A stretch of DNA of 64,000 bases from NCBI RefSeq assembly GCF_001949145.1, contig NW_019091362.1:8889472-8953471 (forward strand), in the 5' to 3' direction. The stretch is from Acanthaster planci. Lineage: Eukaryota > Echinodermata > Asteroidea > Valvatida > Acanthasteridae. Below, piece by piece: positions 13,101-28,100 of this stretch. Made by a program: the position numbers and the translations under genes. A model generated the notes under the pieces. The model saw only the letters and a list, made by a program, of their open reading frames with translations. It made no database searches and was not told the DNA's origin. Each line of letters starts with the position of its first letter. Position 1 is the first letter of the stretch.

Positions 13101-16100
13101 CATTTTACACTTTACGTTAGTAAATGTACGTTAGTATGATGCAAACATTACTTTCCAAGTTAAAAACTACCACTGACCAGCGATCTGAGCTCCGAGTGCA
13201 GACTTCTGCCCAGTCCCAACTCTGTCTTAGGCGACGACGTTGGGGACATACTGCAAACTTCCTCACTGGGGGTGATGAGCTGCCGGGTCTGGTAGGAGTC
13301 CAACTCTTGACGAACTTCTGAGAGTTTGACCTCCAACTGGGTCTTCTCAGATTTTAGCACCTACAGCAAGAGCATGCAAGGCGGATCACGTGGGGATTAG
13401 CATACAGTTCAGGTCAGGCGAGGTGGGATAATGTCTAGGTTTGTACATGTGGGGCAATTTTCCTTTTTTGCAGATAATTGCAGAAGTCGACTTGGCTGCC
13501 TGAAATTTGACTAGGGCTGTCAGAGAGGAACAGATGACTGGTTTGAAGTTTGTAGTTTAGGGGAGGGAGGTTGAGAAGTTTGGGTGTTGGTTTTGTCTTT
13601 AGTTTGGTTGCAATTTTCAGAAACTTCTTGGAACTAGCAGACACAACTTCAGTGGAACAAACTGTCTATAAAATTAAAGCTGAATATCACTTGCAAAAGG
13701 CAAATGAAGGTTAATGTCAATTTTGTGCCTTGCTCTGTGGTTTGAACATGTACATTTAGGAGGGGAAAATGTTCCAGTGTAGCCCTTGAGTAATATTTCA
13801 CCACAGTGACTAATTCTACTACACCCAACACCACCTTGTTTATTTGTAAACTTGACTTTTGAAGCCAGCTAGAACAGACTCAAATACTTATACCTAAATA
13901 CATGTACATGTAATGTAGGCTAAATGATTATTGTGAAAGCCACTAGAGCATAAGTTAAGGATTCATGGGTATTTGGCCAACAGTGATGCTGGAGAGAAAT
14001 GGCCTGTGGCCAGAGTTAATCAAATTTTCCCTAGGGCCTGCTCTTCTTGCCTAGCCAGACATCCAATTAAATTATACGTTATCTGTCGACTTCAAACCAG
14101 AACTTAACCTAATATTCAATGACTGACAGACCATTAAGTAAATAGAGGTTATCCCAATTACACAAGAGCCAAGTTCACTGCTAAACATCTGTGGAAACAA
14201 TTAAGGGACTAGTTTAGTTACAATAACGAACATGTACCTGAAGTTCTAAGGTATAATTAGATTTATAAATTCAGAGCTTGTTGCCAGTTTCATTACACAG
14301 AATACATGTACATAGAGAGTACAGGGTTTGCACATTTGTATAACCCAATACACCAGTTCACTGTTCATTTCACTAATCACAATTAAATGGGCTATTTTTG
14401 ACTGTTTTTTCACAAGCAAGCATGCAAGCCTTCTTTTCAAAGTAGTTCAGAATAAACATAAAGCACAAAAAAAAGACTCATCATTAATTAAAGCCGTACT
14501 TACATAACCTTGTACTCCAAGTTACAAGTCATTTTGAGAGATCGAGCAGGCTGCATATTGTGATAATGAGGCAGTGTTTGAAAGAAGGAACAGTGACAGG
14601 AGAGTAATGTACATACGCCTAGCCTACTGGAAGCCACCAGCTAGCAGGTTAATGCAGCTACTTCTCATAGACATGTATGTTACTCCTGAGCCGCAACAAA
14701 TTGATTCACAAACGCAGTGCAACTTTGTTTACTGCTACATGTAGGTGTTAAAGGCATCTGGGCATTATGAACATTCCAACTTTTGCCTTACACTTTTACA
14801 CTTTATCCTTACACTGACAGCTTCAACTGACAGCTGAGCATGTGAGGCTTAATCTTCCAAACACATGATGCAGCCTCATGACTTGTGGCCAACTGGGAAA
14901 CCTAATATCGACCAAGAATATAGGGACAAGTGGTGGCCTCCAAGATTCTAAAATGTCACACCGGTCACACAACTGATACTAAGCCCCTCGTCAAATATGC
15001 AGCTTTTCCCTGTGTATACCAAGTATAGCTGAGCTAATTTACAATATATTTATACATGTCTGATCATGCACAGATAATGAGTGAAGAAGACAATGAAGAA
15101 GTGTTTAGTTTTAGAGGTGGGAGGAAAACCCCAGATAAACGTTTCAGGGAAAATCCAAGGACTCAGGTGGCCTGGGGACTGAAAACCCAATCCAAACATG
15201 GACCGAGCCGGATTCAAACCCAGGTGGATGTATCTACGTGAGTTACCCATAACTGGCCACTGCAAGATGCCAAATCTGCAAGAAAGATACTGAGGCTGTT
15301 TTCCTCTGTCTAAGCTATCAGGGACCAATTCATTATGTTGCTATGAACTAACACCATTTTGGACTCCAAGCAAGAACAGAAGATGGTGCATCTGTATTTT
15401 TCACAAGCTTTTTTTGTGAGTGTCTGCTCTAGATCTGTGTCATGAAAACAAGGGGCAACTTTTTCCAATTTTCATCTGAATGTGCACAATCTCCCAGGGT
15501 CACTGTGTAAGGGCAGGACACCTGGTAAAATTGTCATTAACTATCTACCCATTGTATGTCTTGATTACCATTAGTGGATTGCACCTGCAGAGTCTACATG
15601 TGTACAGAACACAGAATGTCAGTGACCAAGCTACAGTAGGATGACTTGATGTAAAAAAAAAAAAAATTAAGCTACACATGTTGCTCATAAGACAATCCAA
15701 TGTAATATTACTCACAAGGTCAAGACAGCGGCCAGTGCATACAGTACATGGCTGAATTGAATAGGCTCATTAAAGTGGACTAAAACCTTTCACATAAATG
15801 GGGAAAGAAATGCACATTAACCTACCTGCTGACTTTCCGGCCCGAGTGGCACGAGGGAGATCCCGTTATAAAATCCATAGTATCGGCTTGTTAGCAGATC
15901 TCCCATTCTGCAACTTTACGATCCACTTGTCACGATCAACACATTACTGTCTTCAGAGAAATCGGAATTGCTTTCATTGGCGGACGTGTGCCAAAAAACA
16001 AAAACCGTCCATGGGAAGTTGCTCTAAGGGTTGAGCATTAGCAGGGGCACACAAACACGCCTGACAGCTGGATTGTGTCACCACTGCAATGATGTGGTGG

Positions 16101-19100
16101 GCACGTACTTCCATGCAAAGAGACACCTTTTCTTTCCTGCCTTGAAATGTCACTCCGCCTTGATGCGCCTTGTGAACTGAGAACGAAGTCAAAACCAGCA
16201 GAGATGCCTTTGGGGAAAATTGGTGCATAGCCACTGTTGTTCCTGCCTACAGCTGTGCAAAAACACTGTGGCAACTTCAAATCCACTATATGCGATTCGC
16301 ATCGTGGCCGTACTTTTATTCGGAACACTTGAGGCCCATTTATTAAAAAGAAAAGCCCCTGTTGGTCAGCTGTCCATGCAGATAAGCAGTAGCAGTCGCA
16401 AGGGGAAAACTCCCCCACTCGTGGGTAATGCGCTTCCAACGGTGACTTAATCAGTAGCAGCTGAGCAGCTGATGAGTTCTGGGCTATATACGCGTGCTGG
16501 GTACCACGACAAACTTCCGAGGTCATACCTTTTCAAACCAATAACAGGAAAATCCTTTCAAAAACCTTAGGGTTCTCCTCCCACTCCATTAAAAAAAATG
16601 AGAACAGGTTGTAGCCAGGAAAACACCCTTAAATCTATGTCAATGATGGAAGGTGGAAAATTGACGCAGGAGGCTCATGTACACCAGCGGAGAATGGGTA
16701 AAAGCAAGGACACTGCAGGATATCGACAATTTTAACATAAAGTCCCCAAAATGCAAGAACATTATGCAGATGATTTTTATTAGACTCAATCTTACACCAG
16801 TGCTGTCCTGCTGGTGATGAGTCTACTCTGTTCAAAGATCTGTGTTGTTTCCCATTCCGCTGGAAAAATTTTGCCAAAATCCTAAAGAATCCAACACGGA
16901 AAGGATGAAGCGTGCTGAATCTTAAAGATTCCAAAAAGTGAAACGTTACGTCTGACCTACCAACCTGTCCACTGGTTCAGTGCTGAATTCTGTTAAGTTA
17001 GCATGTTCACTGTTGCTATACACACCACCTCAACCACCTGGGCCCCATTTCAAGCACAGAATCCTTTGTTACGGGATGTAAACATGCACACAAATGCCTC
17101 GATAACCCATGAAATACGTTTGCCGTAAGCACAGAATTTTCTGCGACGGTAAGTGCCGATTTTCCATTTACGGTAAGCAGCGCCATGAAGTTGGGCCCTG
17201 ATCAAGCTTAAACCAGCTAGTACCGGCCAGCTCAATTTTCAATTTTTTTCCATGATTTCATTGATTGCCATTCAGTCTATTTCCAACATTCCCCGTAACT
17301 CTGCCAGACCTATTGGCATCATGCAAAAGTACCTGCTCATCATGTAGCTTCATTCTATATGGTGAATACTAATGAGCAAAATCTTAATCCCTCTTTGATG
17401 TATATTGTTCATAAGTACTAATCAAAGAGTGGGTCCAAAATGTGGTTCAAACCTCTTTCATTTTTATTGAAAGAGGTCTGCTAAAGTGTTTTGTTTGGGA
17501 ACTTTCAAATGATTTCGTTCATTTTTTTTTTATAAATGAGAGAAAATTAAGAGACATTTACAGCTCATGAAATAAACAGTGAAAAGCTACAATATCTCTC
17601 TAAGAAAAGAGCCTCCCCCTCCCCGAGAAAAAAATTACCATGCCAGAGACAACAAAATCCATGTGATGTTTGACAAGCGGAGCAGAGTAGCACAATGTAA
17701 CAGGCGGAAAAAAATCTGATTTATGAGTAAAATTGAAATGGTGAATGGGGATGGTAAATGGATTATAAATGCCAAATTGGAAACACAGAAAATAGATCAT
17801 AATGCAAACAATAATATCCATTATCCAAGAAATCTCCAATATTACCTTCTAGTACAAGTATGTACTGTCTTCATAGCCTAACTTGATAATTTAAGCTAAA
17901 TTTAAGGTCGAAATTTCCATTTGTGCTGACAAATAAGGCCCTAGTTATGTACCTATAATGATACCAGATTACATTTCTTCAGAGTCCATAATGACATTCC
18001 TCAGACAAGATAGAGAGACAATTACCCACAAACATAGATTTACAATTTACAGTAATCTGCCGTAACAGATGAGGAGGGCTTCTACAAACAGAATGTCATT
18101 TCTAATCCAACCCATACACAGGCATAATATGGAATATCTCCACAATGCTATTGCCATCCAGGCTAGTTTGCCCCATGTCTGTTTACCCAGGGGAAAAAAA
18201 ATCAATTTTTTAGTCCCAATCAAATCTATGATATACATGTACATGTATAAAAGTGCTGAACTGCAAACTAGTAAGGAAATTTCTGCATGCACGTAAATTG
18301 CAAGGATGGGTGATCTTTTTTCCAGCAATTTGGTTGGATGCTCCACGTGATTTTACCGGGCATCTCTTCGATGCAGCATTCCCAAGAGATGCAGGGAGGA
18401 GTTGGAGATTGGAAAGTAATTCAATGTCTGACCAATTTGTTTTCAATTGTTCCCATTTCTGGGAGGGATGCCTGCAAGGAATCTTGCTGCGGAGGTTGAT
18501 GTGGTCCTTGGAATTCTGTACACCCACAGGGGCAAAAACATTCCAACTGAAGGGTGCTACTGTCGTTGCCCTTAGAGATGTGCAAAATTTCTGCAAACCA
18601 CGCGAAATCAAACACAATGTGTTTCACCACACTGTGGCATTATTTTTTGGCTACCCTCAGCAACTCAAGAGAAGAAAGATTAACTCATTTATAATTAAAT
18701 CGAAATGTTAACTACACTGATAAACTGTACAAAAAATCACTTGATACAAAAAGCTTTTTTGTGAAGTTTGTGAGCAATATATATGAATCCTATCTCTATG
18801 GCAGACAGCATGAATGGCAGGGCACATACATCCTGATCAGATACTAGGTTTCTGTCAATGCCTGACCTAACTTGAACCATTCAGCCAAATTACAAATCAA
18901 ACCACACAAAGCAAAGCAAGGCACCACTCAAACCTATCCTTGAAATTACATTTTATTTCAACAATTAGCAGACAACTGATGGCAGGCCGTATGTCACACC
19001 CACTCCAAGAAATTTTAACGACTCCCCCTTATATGGCACTGAGCAAGGTGTTTGCTGAGTGCTGCTCTTCCGCTTCCCCCCCCCCCGAGCATCTACAATT

Positions 19101-22100
19101 ACGTGCTGCGGGCTTCGCCATCATCTGCTCTCACCTCTGATAGTTTGGGCACAAGGCCCTTTCACTGTTATGTGGGAAAATGAAACAGGTGTTGGTGATC
19201 CCATGGCTTGCTTGCACGCGAGCCGTATGTAATGGCTATAGGATGCCTCCCGTCAGTGGTGGTATTTCTCGCACCGTATCGATCAATTTCAGGGGTGGGG
19301 GTTGCGCCTATTGTGACAGGGCCTGAGGGGGAAAGGATGCTCCTGCCATTACCTTTCATTTCTACTTAAAATGTCCAGTGACTTGTGGATAATCTATCAA
19401 TTTGGCTGAATCCCTCAAAATGTGTTTGAAAAAACTTGAATTTATGTGGGTAGATGAATATGATGACAGTTTCTGCTGATTTTCTGCAGGATTGGTTTCA
19501 GGGCCTGTAACTAAAAACAGGCTATGGTGACCTTCAAACTCAGTTGCTGGGTTTCAGAACAAATAACATAATTCTCACTTTACGACCCTTTTCATACGGT
19601 ATTTTTTTATTCTGGCCGAGTAAATGTCAATAGTTTTTACATGGAATGTACCAGTACCTTCCAATGTTGTAATAAATTATCCATCATTTGTGCGCAGAGC
19701 TACATGTAATTCTCCCAAAAGTTCCAGAGAACACCTAAGCAGACAAAGTCAAACGTTGAACCCAAATGGAAATGTGCACAGGAAGGGACGCCAAAGCCTG
19801 CTCTTCGGGAGCATCACCCAATTACATCAGATCACGTAGTACAATGACAGATACATGTACTCTTCACTGACATAAATTCCTCTACCGACCCAATCCCACT
19901 AACAGATACTGTCCACATTCATTTGCCAAGACTTGTTTCCAGTCGTGTCCGAGGAACAGAACAAATTGGAATTTCCTCTGGATGTCCATGCATGCTCTCT
20001 GTCACAATGCCAGAGAAATAAAGAAAGAAGTAACTACAGTGGGCTCCGCCGGCCCTCACTGTTTACAAAGGAGAAACCGATCCCCACAATGCATCTTTAC
20101 AACTGCACAAACAAGTTTTCCCCTCCTTTTTTTTTTCTTGTGAACTCTTCTCGTTGACAGGCTTTGGACATAAGAGGGTAATCAGGAAAAGACTTGGCAG
20201 ATTAGGATACTGGATGTATAAGTTAGGATTCAAATGGGTAGAGAGGGTGATGACAAAAGTGAGATCTTTTTTTTCTCCGAGTAAAAACCCGTTGAAATAG
20301 TTCCTTTCTCGCAAAAATGTTTAGACGTCTTGCTGCCCCTTTGCAAATAAAAACTACATTTAAAACTAATAAACTGTCGCCTTTGTAATCTTTTCACTTG
20401 CAATGTGCCTTTTTTTTAATAAGCTGATATCGTGGTGGGTAAGTTTGAGGAGACAGGAAAAAGAGACAGTATTTGATTAGGCCATACAATGTACCTCACA
20501 TAAAGTCGGATTTCAGATGTGATTCCTAGATGCATGCATCCAGTGTTGTAACTCTAAGGAAAAGGGTCCCATTTTGTGTCTTGAATACATGACAAAAGCA
20601 ACAGCCTCTGACTCAAACACGACAACGTTACCAAACTTGCTTTTCTAAACTGTAAAGGAAACTACATGATCCAAAGGACTACCTGCTTGAGAAAACCACA
20701 TGTACCCGCTCAATAAACAGAAAGCTTTGACAGGCAGTTCAACACCTCAACCAATGACATGGGCAGCCTCTCCCTAGCTGCAAATGTACAGATGCTGCAA
20801 ATTTTGTGCCTATTCAGGTGAAAATTGGTTGCTCATGTACAAAAGTACATCACGCTGTGTGTGCACGTGGGCACCGCGTGCTGCATACACACCGACTCTG
20901 GCAGGCCACTCAGTGCCATAATTTCTACTCCAGCACAGAATCCAACAGGAGCCAAATTTCATCATGTTCTAAGGACAAATGTTTGCTTAGAACTAGAAAC
21001 ACTAAAGCACAAACAAGTTTTCGGCCAACTGTCAAGCAATATATATATTTTTGTGCCTGCTTCAGAGAAGGCTTTTGCTTAGCACAAACATTCGCTGAGT
21101 AATACCTTCTGCTACTCCAGGAAACGTGGCCCAGGCCTTCCAAGCTTTGATTTGTGTTCATATCATTCCACTGCTATAATTGACTGCTATAATTAAGAAA
21201 CCAGTCCAAGCAACCGACATGAGCAGTGGTGAAATATTGTCCATTATGAAAACTATGAATCCTCAAAAAAGAAATTACTTGCGCATCCAATGCAAAATAC
21301 ACTGTCCGGGCAGTCCCTTCCTGGTGATGCAAAAATGTTGTCATTAATCAACACGTGGCATACTGCCATGTGAATAGACTCCTATTTTCACATTCAATAC
21401 GAGGTTCTGAAAAATATGTTATTGGCTTAATGCAAGAGCTGATAAAAGATAGACAAGATGGATTTGTTGATGAACTGATAACAACATAAGCAACATTCTC
21501 CTTTGGAACCGCTCAGTGCACAGCATGTAGATACTTTGGGGGTTTGTGAGTCCTATAGAAAATCTCTAGGCAATATGGTATGTTCCCTAAAGTATAACCT
21601 GGGCAACAGTGCTCCTGGTTGTCAGGGAACAGCATAGACACTGTAAAATGTAAAAAAAAAAAAAAAAAAGGTACACTTGGCATTTGGACAGTGGAACAGT
21701 TACTAAACAAGAAATTTATGGAGATTGCCCAGCCATGTACCAGTATGACTTCAATTTCAAATGTGTCTGAAATAATTGCTTTGGTTATATAGAACCCACA
21801 CTAGCCACCCCCCCCCCTCAAAAAAAGGGGCCGTATATCCTGCAATAAGCCTTTTGTGAGTAAATTTAAATAAACTCTGGTACACTGAGTTAATATCTTA
21901 TTGCACATAACACATAACAATTTAAATTCCCCAGACTAAATACACTGTTGCTACACACCTTGTGATTCGGGGCAAGTTTTTGCATGGCGACCACCATCCT
22001 TGCAATGGACTGGTTCCTTTTTGCCCTTCTTATCCATTGAAAACAATGTACTGGTGTGATGCATCTCTAATGTACATGTAAGCAAAGGCTTTGTCTGCAT

Positions 22101-25100
22101 AGCAACAGTGTGTTTCTATGTTCACCTGAATTTAAAGAACTCGGGGTACCAGATTTTATTCAAATGTAACTAGCAAAAAGCTTATTGAACAAGGCAATTA
22201 TCACTCATTTTCTTACCTCCCCACTTTACTAGGTCTTAGCATCTCTTCCAGGAAATACATGTATATTATGTTTAGACATGTGACAAAGTCAACACTGAAG
22301 TCACAGTGAGTCAAATCATCTTTTCCAGGCTGCACACAACGTCGGAGGAATGCCAATTAAAAGCCACATCCTTCGTTGTAATTTTTAAAGTAAAATTTGT
22401 AATTTCAACAAAATGAATAGGTCATAAACACGATATGTATTATCTCTGGGAGGTCCTTACAAACTCCCGTAGCTGATCCTGACAAGCAATGTGTTCATTT
22501 TAGCAATGAAATCAACAGTACTAAGCACAGGCTTGCAAATGAGCAGCTCTGACGGGAATTTTTGCATCACAGAAGAAGTACATGGCGTATGCAATACAAA
22601 CATTTCTCCATAAAGGAGTGGCAGCATGTGATTAATGAAAATAACCTCTCATTTTGGCGTAAGTTACCATATACTCATACGATTCAATCTCTGAATATTT
22701 ACAAGAATGAGCACAAACACAGACACGAACAGGTCAGCGATGCAAACCTACTGGACATTTCTTCCATCTCTTCATGTACTTTAGCAAACTTGGTGAAAAC
22801 ACACATGTGCTAGCAATGCAAACCAAGTGTGGGCTTTCCTTTCTTTTTACACAGTTACTTAAGAATGCTCAGCAAAAAACTAACACTAACTCTTCTTGAA
22901 CTATGAACACTATTTCAAACTGGAATCTTGCTGATGGTCTGCTTGACCGTTCCTCTTCTTTTGCTACAAATAACACTGACCACAAAAGGCCTTCGAATTT
23001 GTTTGTCAGAGAGGATAAAACCTAGTGTGGACTAAACCAGGTCCACACAAGGTTCATACAACCTGCACTTACATTTGTGTGGACCTGCTTTGATCTCAGG
23101 TCCACACAAAGTTGTCAAGGCTGGCACACAAATCCTTTATAAACTTGTTTTTACTGAAGCTCAGTGAGACTGTAGAGAGTATGACTTGTACACCCATAAA
23201 AAAGGCAGGTAAGGAGGAGGTTGACTACCTGACCCATGAGCAACATCTAAGGGGAAGGCCATAAAAACACCTGATGATGAAAGAAAATTCCACAAGACCT
23301 TGAAGCAAGGCTCAGAAGAATCCTGCAACATCTGAAGAAGCCATCAGAGCTGATGAATATAACACACTTCGCCTCCAAATCACCAAATTCCTCCACATCG
23401 GTATGAGTATGTACACCTACTGGGAATTGTTCCTTGCCAGAAGTTCTTTGTTTTCAGAGCAAAGAAGAAGAACATGTAAGTTCCATGCTGTTTATTCCTT
23501 TTGGTGATTCCAAAAATACACTGAAATTTCACCATGCAGAAACTTTAACACCCCCCCCAAAAAAAAACTCAATCAGCTCATAACGATCTATCCCAAGAGC
23601 GCAGAAAAATTGTAGCTTGCACTGTGGAGCAAAAGACGCGTGACTGATAATCCAGAAACGGAGTTGCCGTTGACTAGTTCAGCCAGAGGCTCTAATTCAA
23701 TTTGCTGGCCGAGTTGCTCCCAGAGATTCTTGCCCAGGAGTACTGTGCGCCAACTGCAAGTGGCTATACGACTGATGACTGGTGTCCCCTGGTCATCAGT
23801 GAGGCTTTCCGGGATGTCATCAGCACTGCTATACAGGCTCCTCATGATGACAATCCAGTATAAGTGAGAGCTCTTGTCGTACGGCATGCCATCCTCAACC
23901 AAAGGACGGACTGTACCACTCGCCATACAGGGATGTTCAGCCACAACACAACAATTCCCTCTTCATCAACTCACTGGCACGCACTTTTGTAATTATGTGT
24001 AGTCAGATTCACCCTTCAACACGTTTTACGGGACGAGCATGATAACCACCTGATTACAAAGATGTTGTGGAGACATGGCAGACCCTATTGTATCACTGTG
24101 CAAATTCTCATTCCAGGCAAATTACTTCTTCAACTTGACTGCCTTTTCTCTTGACCTTCAGAAGGTTTCTTAACACTGAATTAAAACATGGCATTAGAAT
24201 GAACAAATTCACTACTGAAACTCGGATAGGAAGCCAACAACCTTTCAAAAAAACCGACACTAACATTATCCTTTTGGAGCCACACTGATGATGAAAAGGT
24301 AAAGTACAGCAAAAATGGGCATTTGGAGAGGGATTTCAAACTACTTTTAAAAACTCCAAACTAAGAACAATGAGACAGGATATTTCTTGATGAAAAGAAA
24401 CTGCCCCAAAATTTGAAAAAAAATAAAAAACCTGTAAATGCCTTGTTATTCACCCAAACAGGTTGCTGAAAGTATTGGTGACCCACCATCCCAAAACCAG
24501 GCTGATGTACCGCTAGACTAGAAAATTTCATAACCCTGAAATAGTGAAACTTCCGCTCTTCAGATTTTCATGGGAATTTTACAGCTATCACAACCTGTAA
24601 GAAGCTTACGGCAGACAGAATTTCCATTTAACATGGATCACTTTAGAGTGTAGAAAAAAGCTGAAGGAGAGGAATTGTCCAACATCACAAATACCGACTT
24701 CAGCCTGGTTTGGGGATGATGGGTCACATTTTTCAACAACCTCTGGAAAAAATGAACCGTAGGCAAATTATTCCAGTCTATTGTTTTTAATCTGTACGTA
24801 CATTGAAAAGAGCTAGCAGATGTCTGAAAGTGCCTGTACAGTGATAGGACATGACATGCATGCACACACAGTACAGTTTTAAGCATCCAGTCCTTCCAAG
24901 GCAGATATGGGGAAGTCCCTGATGCTTTTATTAATTACTGGCAGGCTGAGTCGTGGACAGTCGTATGGTGATTCCGGCACTCAAGCATGTGCATAGAGAC
25001 AGATGTTTCATGCCCTAGGGCATGCTGCCAAAGATGATTGTAGATGCTGTGACACGAATACTTGAGTTGTTTGCTCGTGTGTGAACAAGAGCTACATGAA

Positions 25101-28100
25101 CATGATGGTGGCCGGCAAAACTGGCCATCAATAGGACAAACCTTGTACTGCAGTTATAGTTTGGGACCTCAAAGTTTCAAGAAATGCCTTTACCTATAAA
25201 TTACAGATTACAGATTTAAATTAGAGGTTTTGAACTTGTCTCATAAAATGAAATAAAAGTCCCATTCAGGAAAACCTTCACAACTTGATAATAATTTACT
25301 GAAGCTAAACCAGAGTTTTCTTGTGCTACACAACAAGATTATTGATCAATAGAAAGTCTTTTAAACCATTGAAGAAAAGATGTAAGTTAAAAATGATAAT
25401 CCCAATTGACAGAGCATGTGACTTCATACTGTTACCGTATTTGGACCAAATATACACCTAAGTTCTTTTCAAGAGGTCCAACAGCAACTTTAAATGCTGC
25501 TCCATTGAAGCTCATCTATAATGGAGTGCACTTGTAGACCACAAGCAGACCACTTGTGGGTAGACGACCAGACTGCAAACTTGATCCACAGCATCTCAAT
25601 GGCCAAGTGCATGAACAACACAGATGCAGTAGTCTGGACTCAGAGGTCTTGATTTCAAGATTTTACAGTTTGTTCTGAGATCTTTGCTCATGCCAATTCC
25701 AGATGAAACAATGCAGGCAACTTCAGGAAACAGGAACCCAAACCACTGATCTTAGACTTGTTGTCAAGTCTGCAATTGGATTGGTTTAGAGTTGTCTATG
25801 AACAAGATTGTTTTGATCTACAAGTACATAACTTGCAGCGATCTACACATTATAAATTTATTTCAACCTTTGTGTAAGGTTGTTCCAAACTTGCGGATGA
25901 TTGAAACTTGGCCAGTTGATGCATTTCGACTGAAGTTCACGGACAAAACACAACTACCTATGACAACTTGTCATCGAGTCTACACCAATCTGCCCTAAAC
26001 ACATCTCACGGGCCTTTGTTGCATCATGCAAGATTTGTGTATGATCTGTAAATGATGTGAAGAGGTCAGTAACATCAGAAAAGATGAATGTCTTTGAAAA
26101 CTGGAACTTGCCTAAGCACCACTGTCACAATAATTGAGCTGAAACATTTCACAGCTTTAATTTTTCCAATGTTTACAGTACAATTGTCAGCAGTCACGCT
26201 CATGCACATCACACCTTAAGGAAATTTTTGCATTTCAACAGAGAGGACTTGAGTCAAAATATTCTTATAACAGTTTTTCTCGAGGTAGGACCCGTGGGAG
26301 CAGAACGTTCGTGTTCATTGACGAGCACTTTAGACCAACCCCCGCCGTGTCTGGAGATAAAATTCAATTAAAAGAGAAGAAGTCCCTGGATATTGATATG
26401 AAGAAGGGGGAGAGAAAGGTAATTTTTAGCACTGGGAGAGGGCATGTGATTGGCAATACGCAGATGGAATAAACAGACTTGTTAAGTCATACAGTAGGTG
26501 ACCAGACAAGGACAAAGAGAGACAGTGTAAACGGAAAGAAATTCATGGACTTGGAAACAGAGAGGCTTTGAGGAAATAAATAAGAGAGAAAAGCACACCC
26601 TGCTTTCCTCGTGTTCTTTTGCAAAAAGACATTAAAGGTTGCCTGCCTGTAAATGGACTGAAATCTGATGGGATGAGTTCGCCCCAGCCCAAAAGCCTAA
26701 CTTTTTACAATGTACAAGCACTTTGCTCACAAAGTGTTCTTGCATTGAACATTGAGAAATGATCAATGACATATTCTGTAAAAACTTTTCCATAAAATGA
26801 AACATAAACAGCACAAGCAGTGCCTCCGCTGGGCTGAAGAAATATTTGGTTCAAACCACTCTTATATATCAGCAACTTTATTAAATCAAGCCAGTCTCTT
26901 TGGCCAGTGTGAGGTTTGCGTTGATGTAACCAGCTGAATAAACATATCAACGCTTTCCTTAGTCTGTTTCCTCCAGCATGTCATAATGTCCAGATTGGTA
27001 CAATGGATTGCACATGTATTCTCCCCCCCCCAAAAAAAAAATGATTTGTTGTTTTCAGCTGAAAAATAAACAGATTAATTCAGTTTCCTCTGCAAATGAC
27101 TAAGTTCCTAATTTATCACAAGAAGCAATTATCAGAAAACATTCCTAGTAAACAAACTCGTTTATTTTTAAGATGCAATTTTGCGTTGGGGAGATGTTAA
27201 TTATATACAACAGGTTTTGCCCTTACCCAACGTATATTNTTACTAGAACTCGTTTATGTCAAACAGTGCATGTAAACAGTTTCACAAACTCATCAACTTC
27301 CTTTGAGACAGACTGTTAACATCTCAAGACAAGATCTAAAAGGGAGCACAGCTGATGTTGGCAAATCTGTGACAGCATTCCCAGAACAAATGAACTGAGA
27401 CACTGGGGAATAATGCCAACAAAAAAGCCAGATATCCCCCACAGTTGGTAAAGTTGCAGAACTCATTCTGGAAATTGAAGTTCTAAATCCTACTTGGCAT
27501 TAGATGATACCATGATAATGTCAGCATATGATATTCTCCTCTAAATACATTGTAATTTGCTAGGTTTCATATTGTACAATACCAAAATATTAAAGAGACA
27601 AGTAATAATAATTATTTATTCATTTATTAAGTGCAAATTTCATATAGATATGTTCAAATGCACTGTACAATGAAGACATTAAGCGTGGAACAATGAATAC
27701 ATTTAAACATGGTTGAGCTGATGGCATACAAGGGTGCCTCAGGCAGCCGCCAAATGACCCACAGTCACCAACATCAGTAAAGGGGAGACAGTAAGAAGTA
27801 GGACAGTTTCAGAGGTGGGAGGAAAACCCCAGAGGAACAGTCTGGGTAAAACGTACAGAGTCAGGTAGGGACTGAAAACCCAATCCACATGTGGACCGGG
27901 CCGGGAATCAAAACCAGGACCAAAGAGGTGGAAGGCAAAGAAAGAACTACTTTGCCAACCCCACTCCCAATGTAACAGCAAGATCATTTTCTTGTATTTT
28001 TTTTCTCAATCTGCATCTTTCCTCACACACTACTGATGATTCTTCCCCACAACTTCAATGATTTAAATCATATAGCATTTTTTTTACCTCACTTTGCTGC

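Noticed and set aside
16038-16526. 162-codon minus-strand open frame
   Set aside because: Cys/His-scattered composition without a domain, and overlapping open frames on both strands; no splice or promoter signal. It looks like chance in a locally GC-richer patch.
18253-18711. 152-codon plus-strand open frame
   Set aside because: No recognisable motif, and a rival frame of 135 codons on the opposite strand; no supporting signals.
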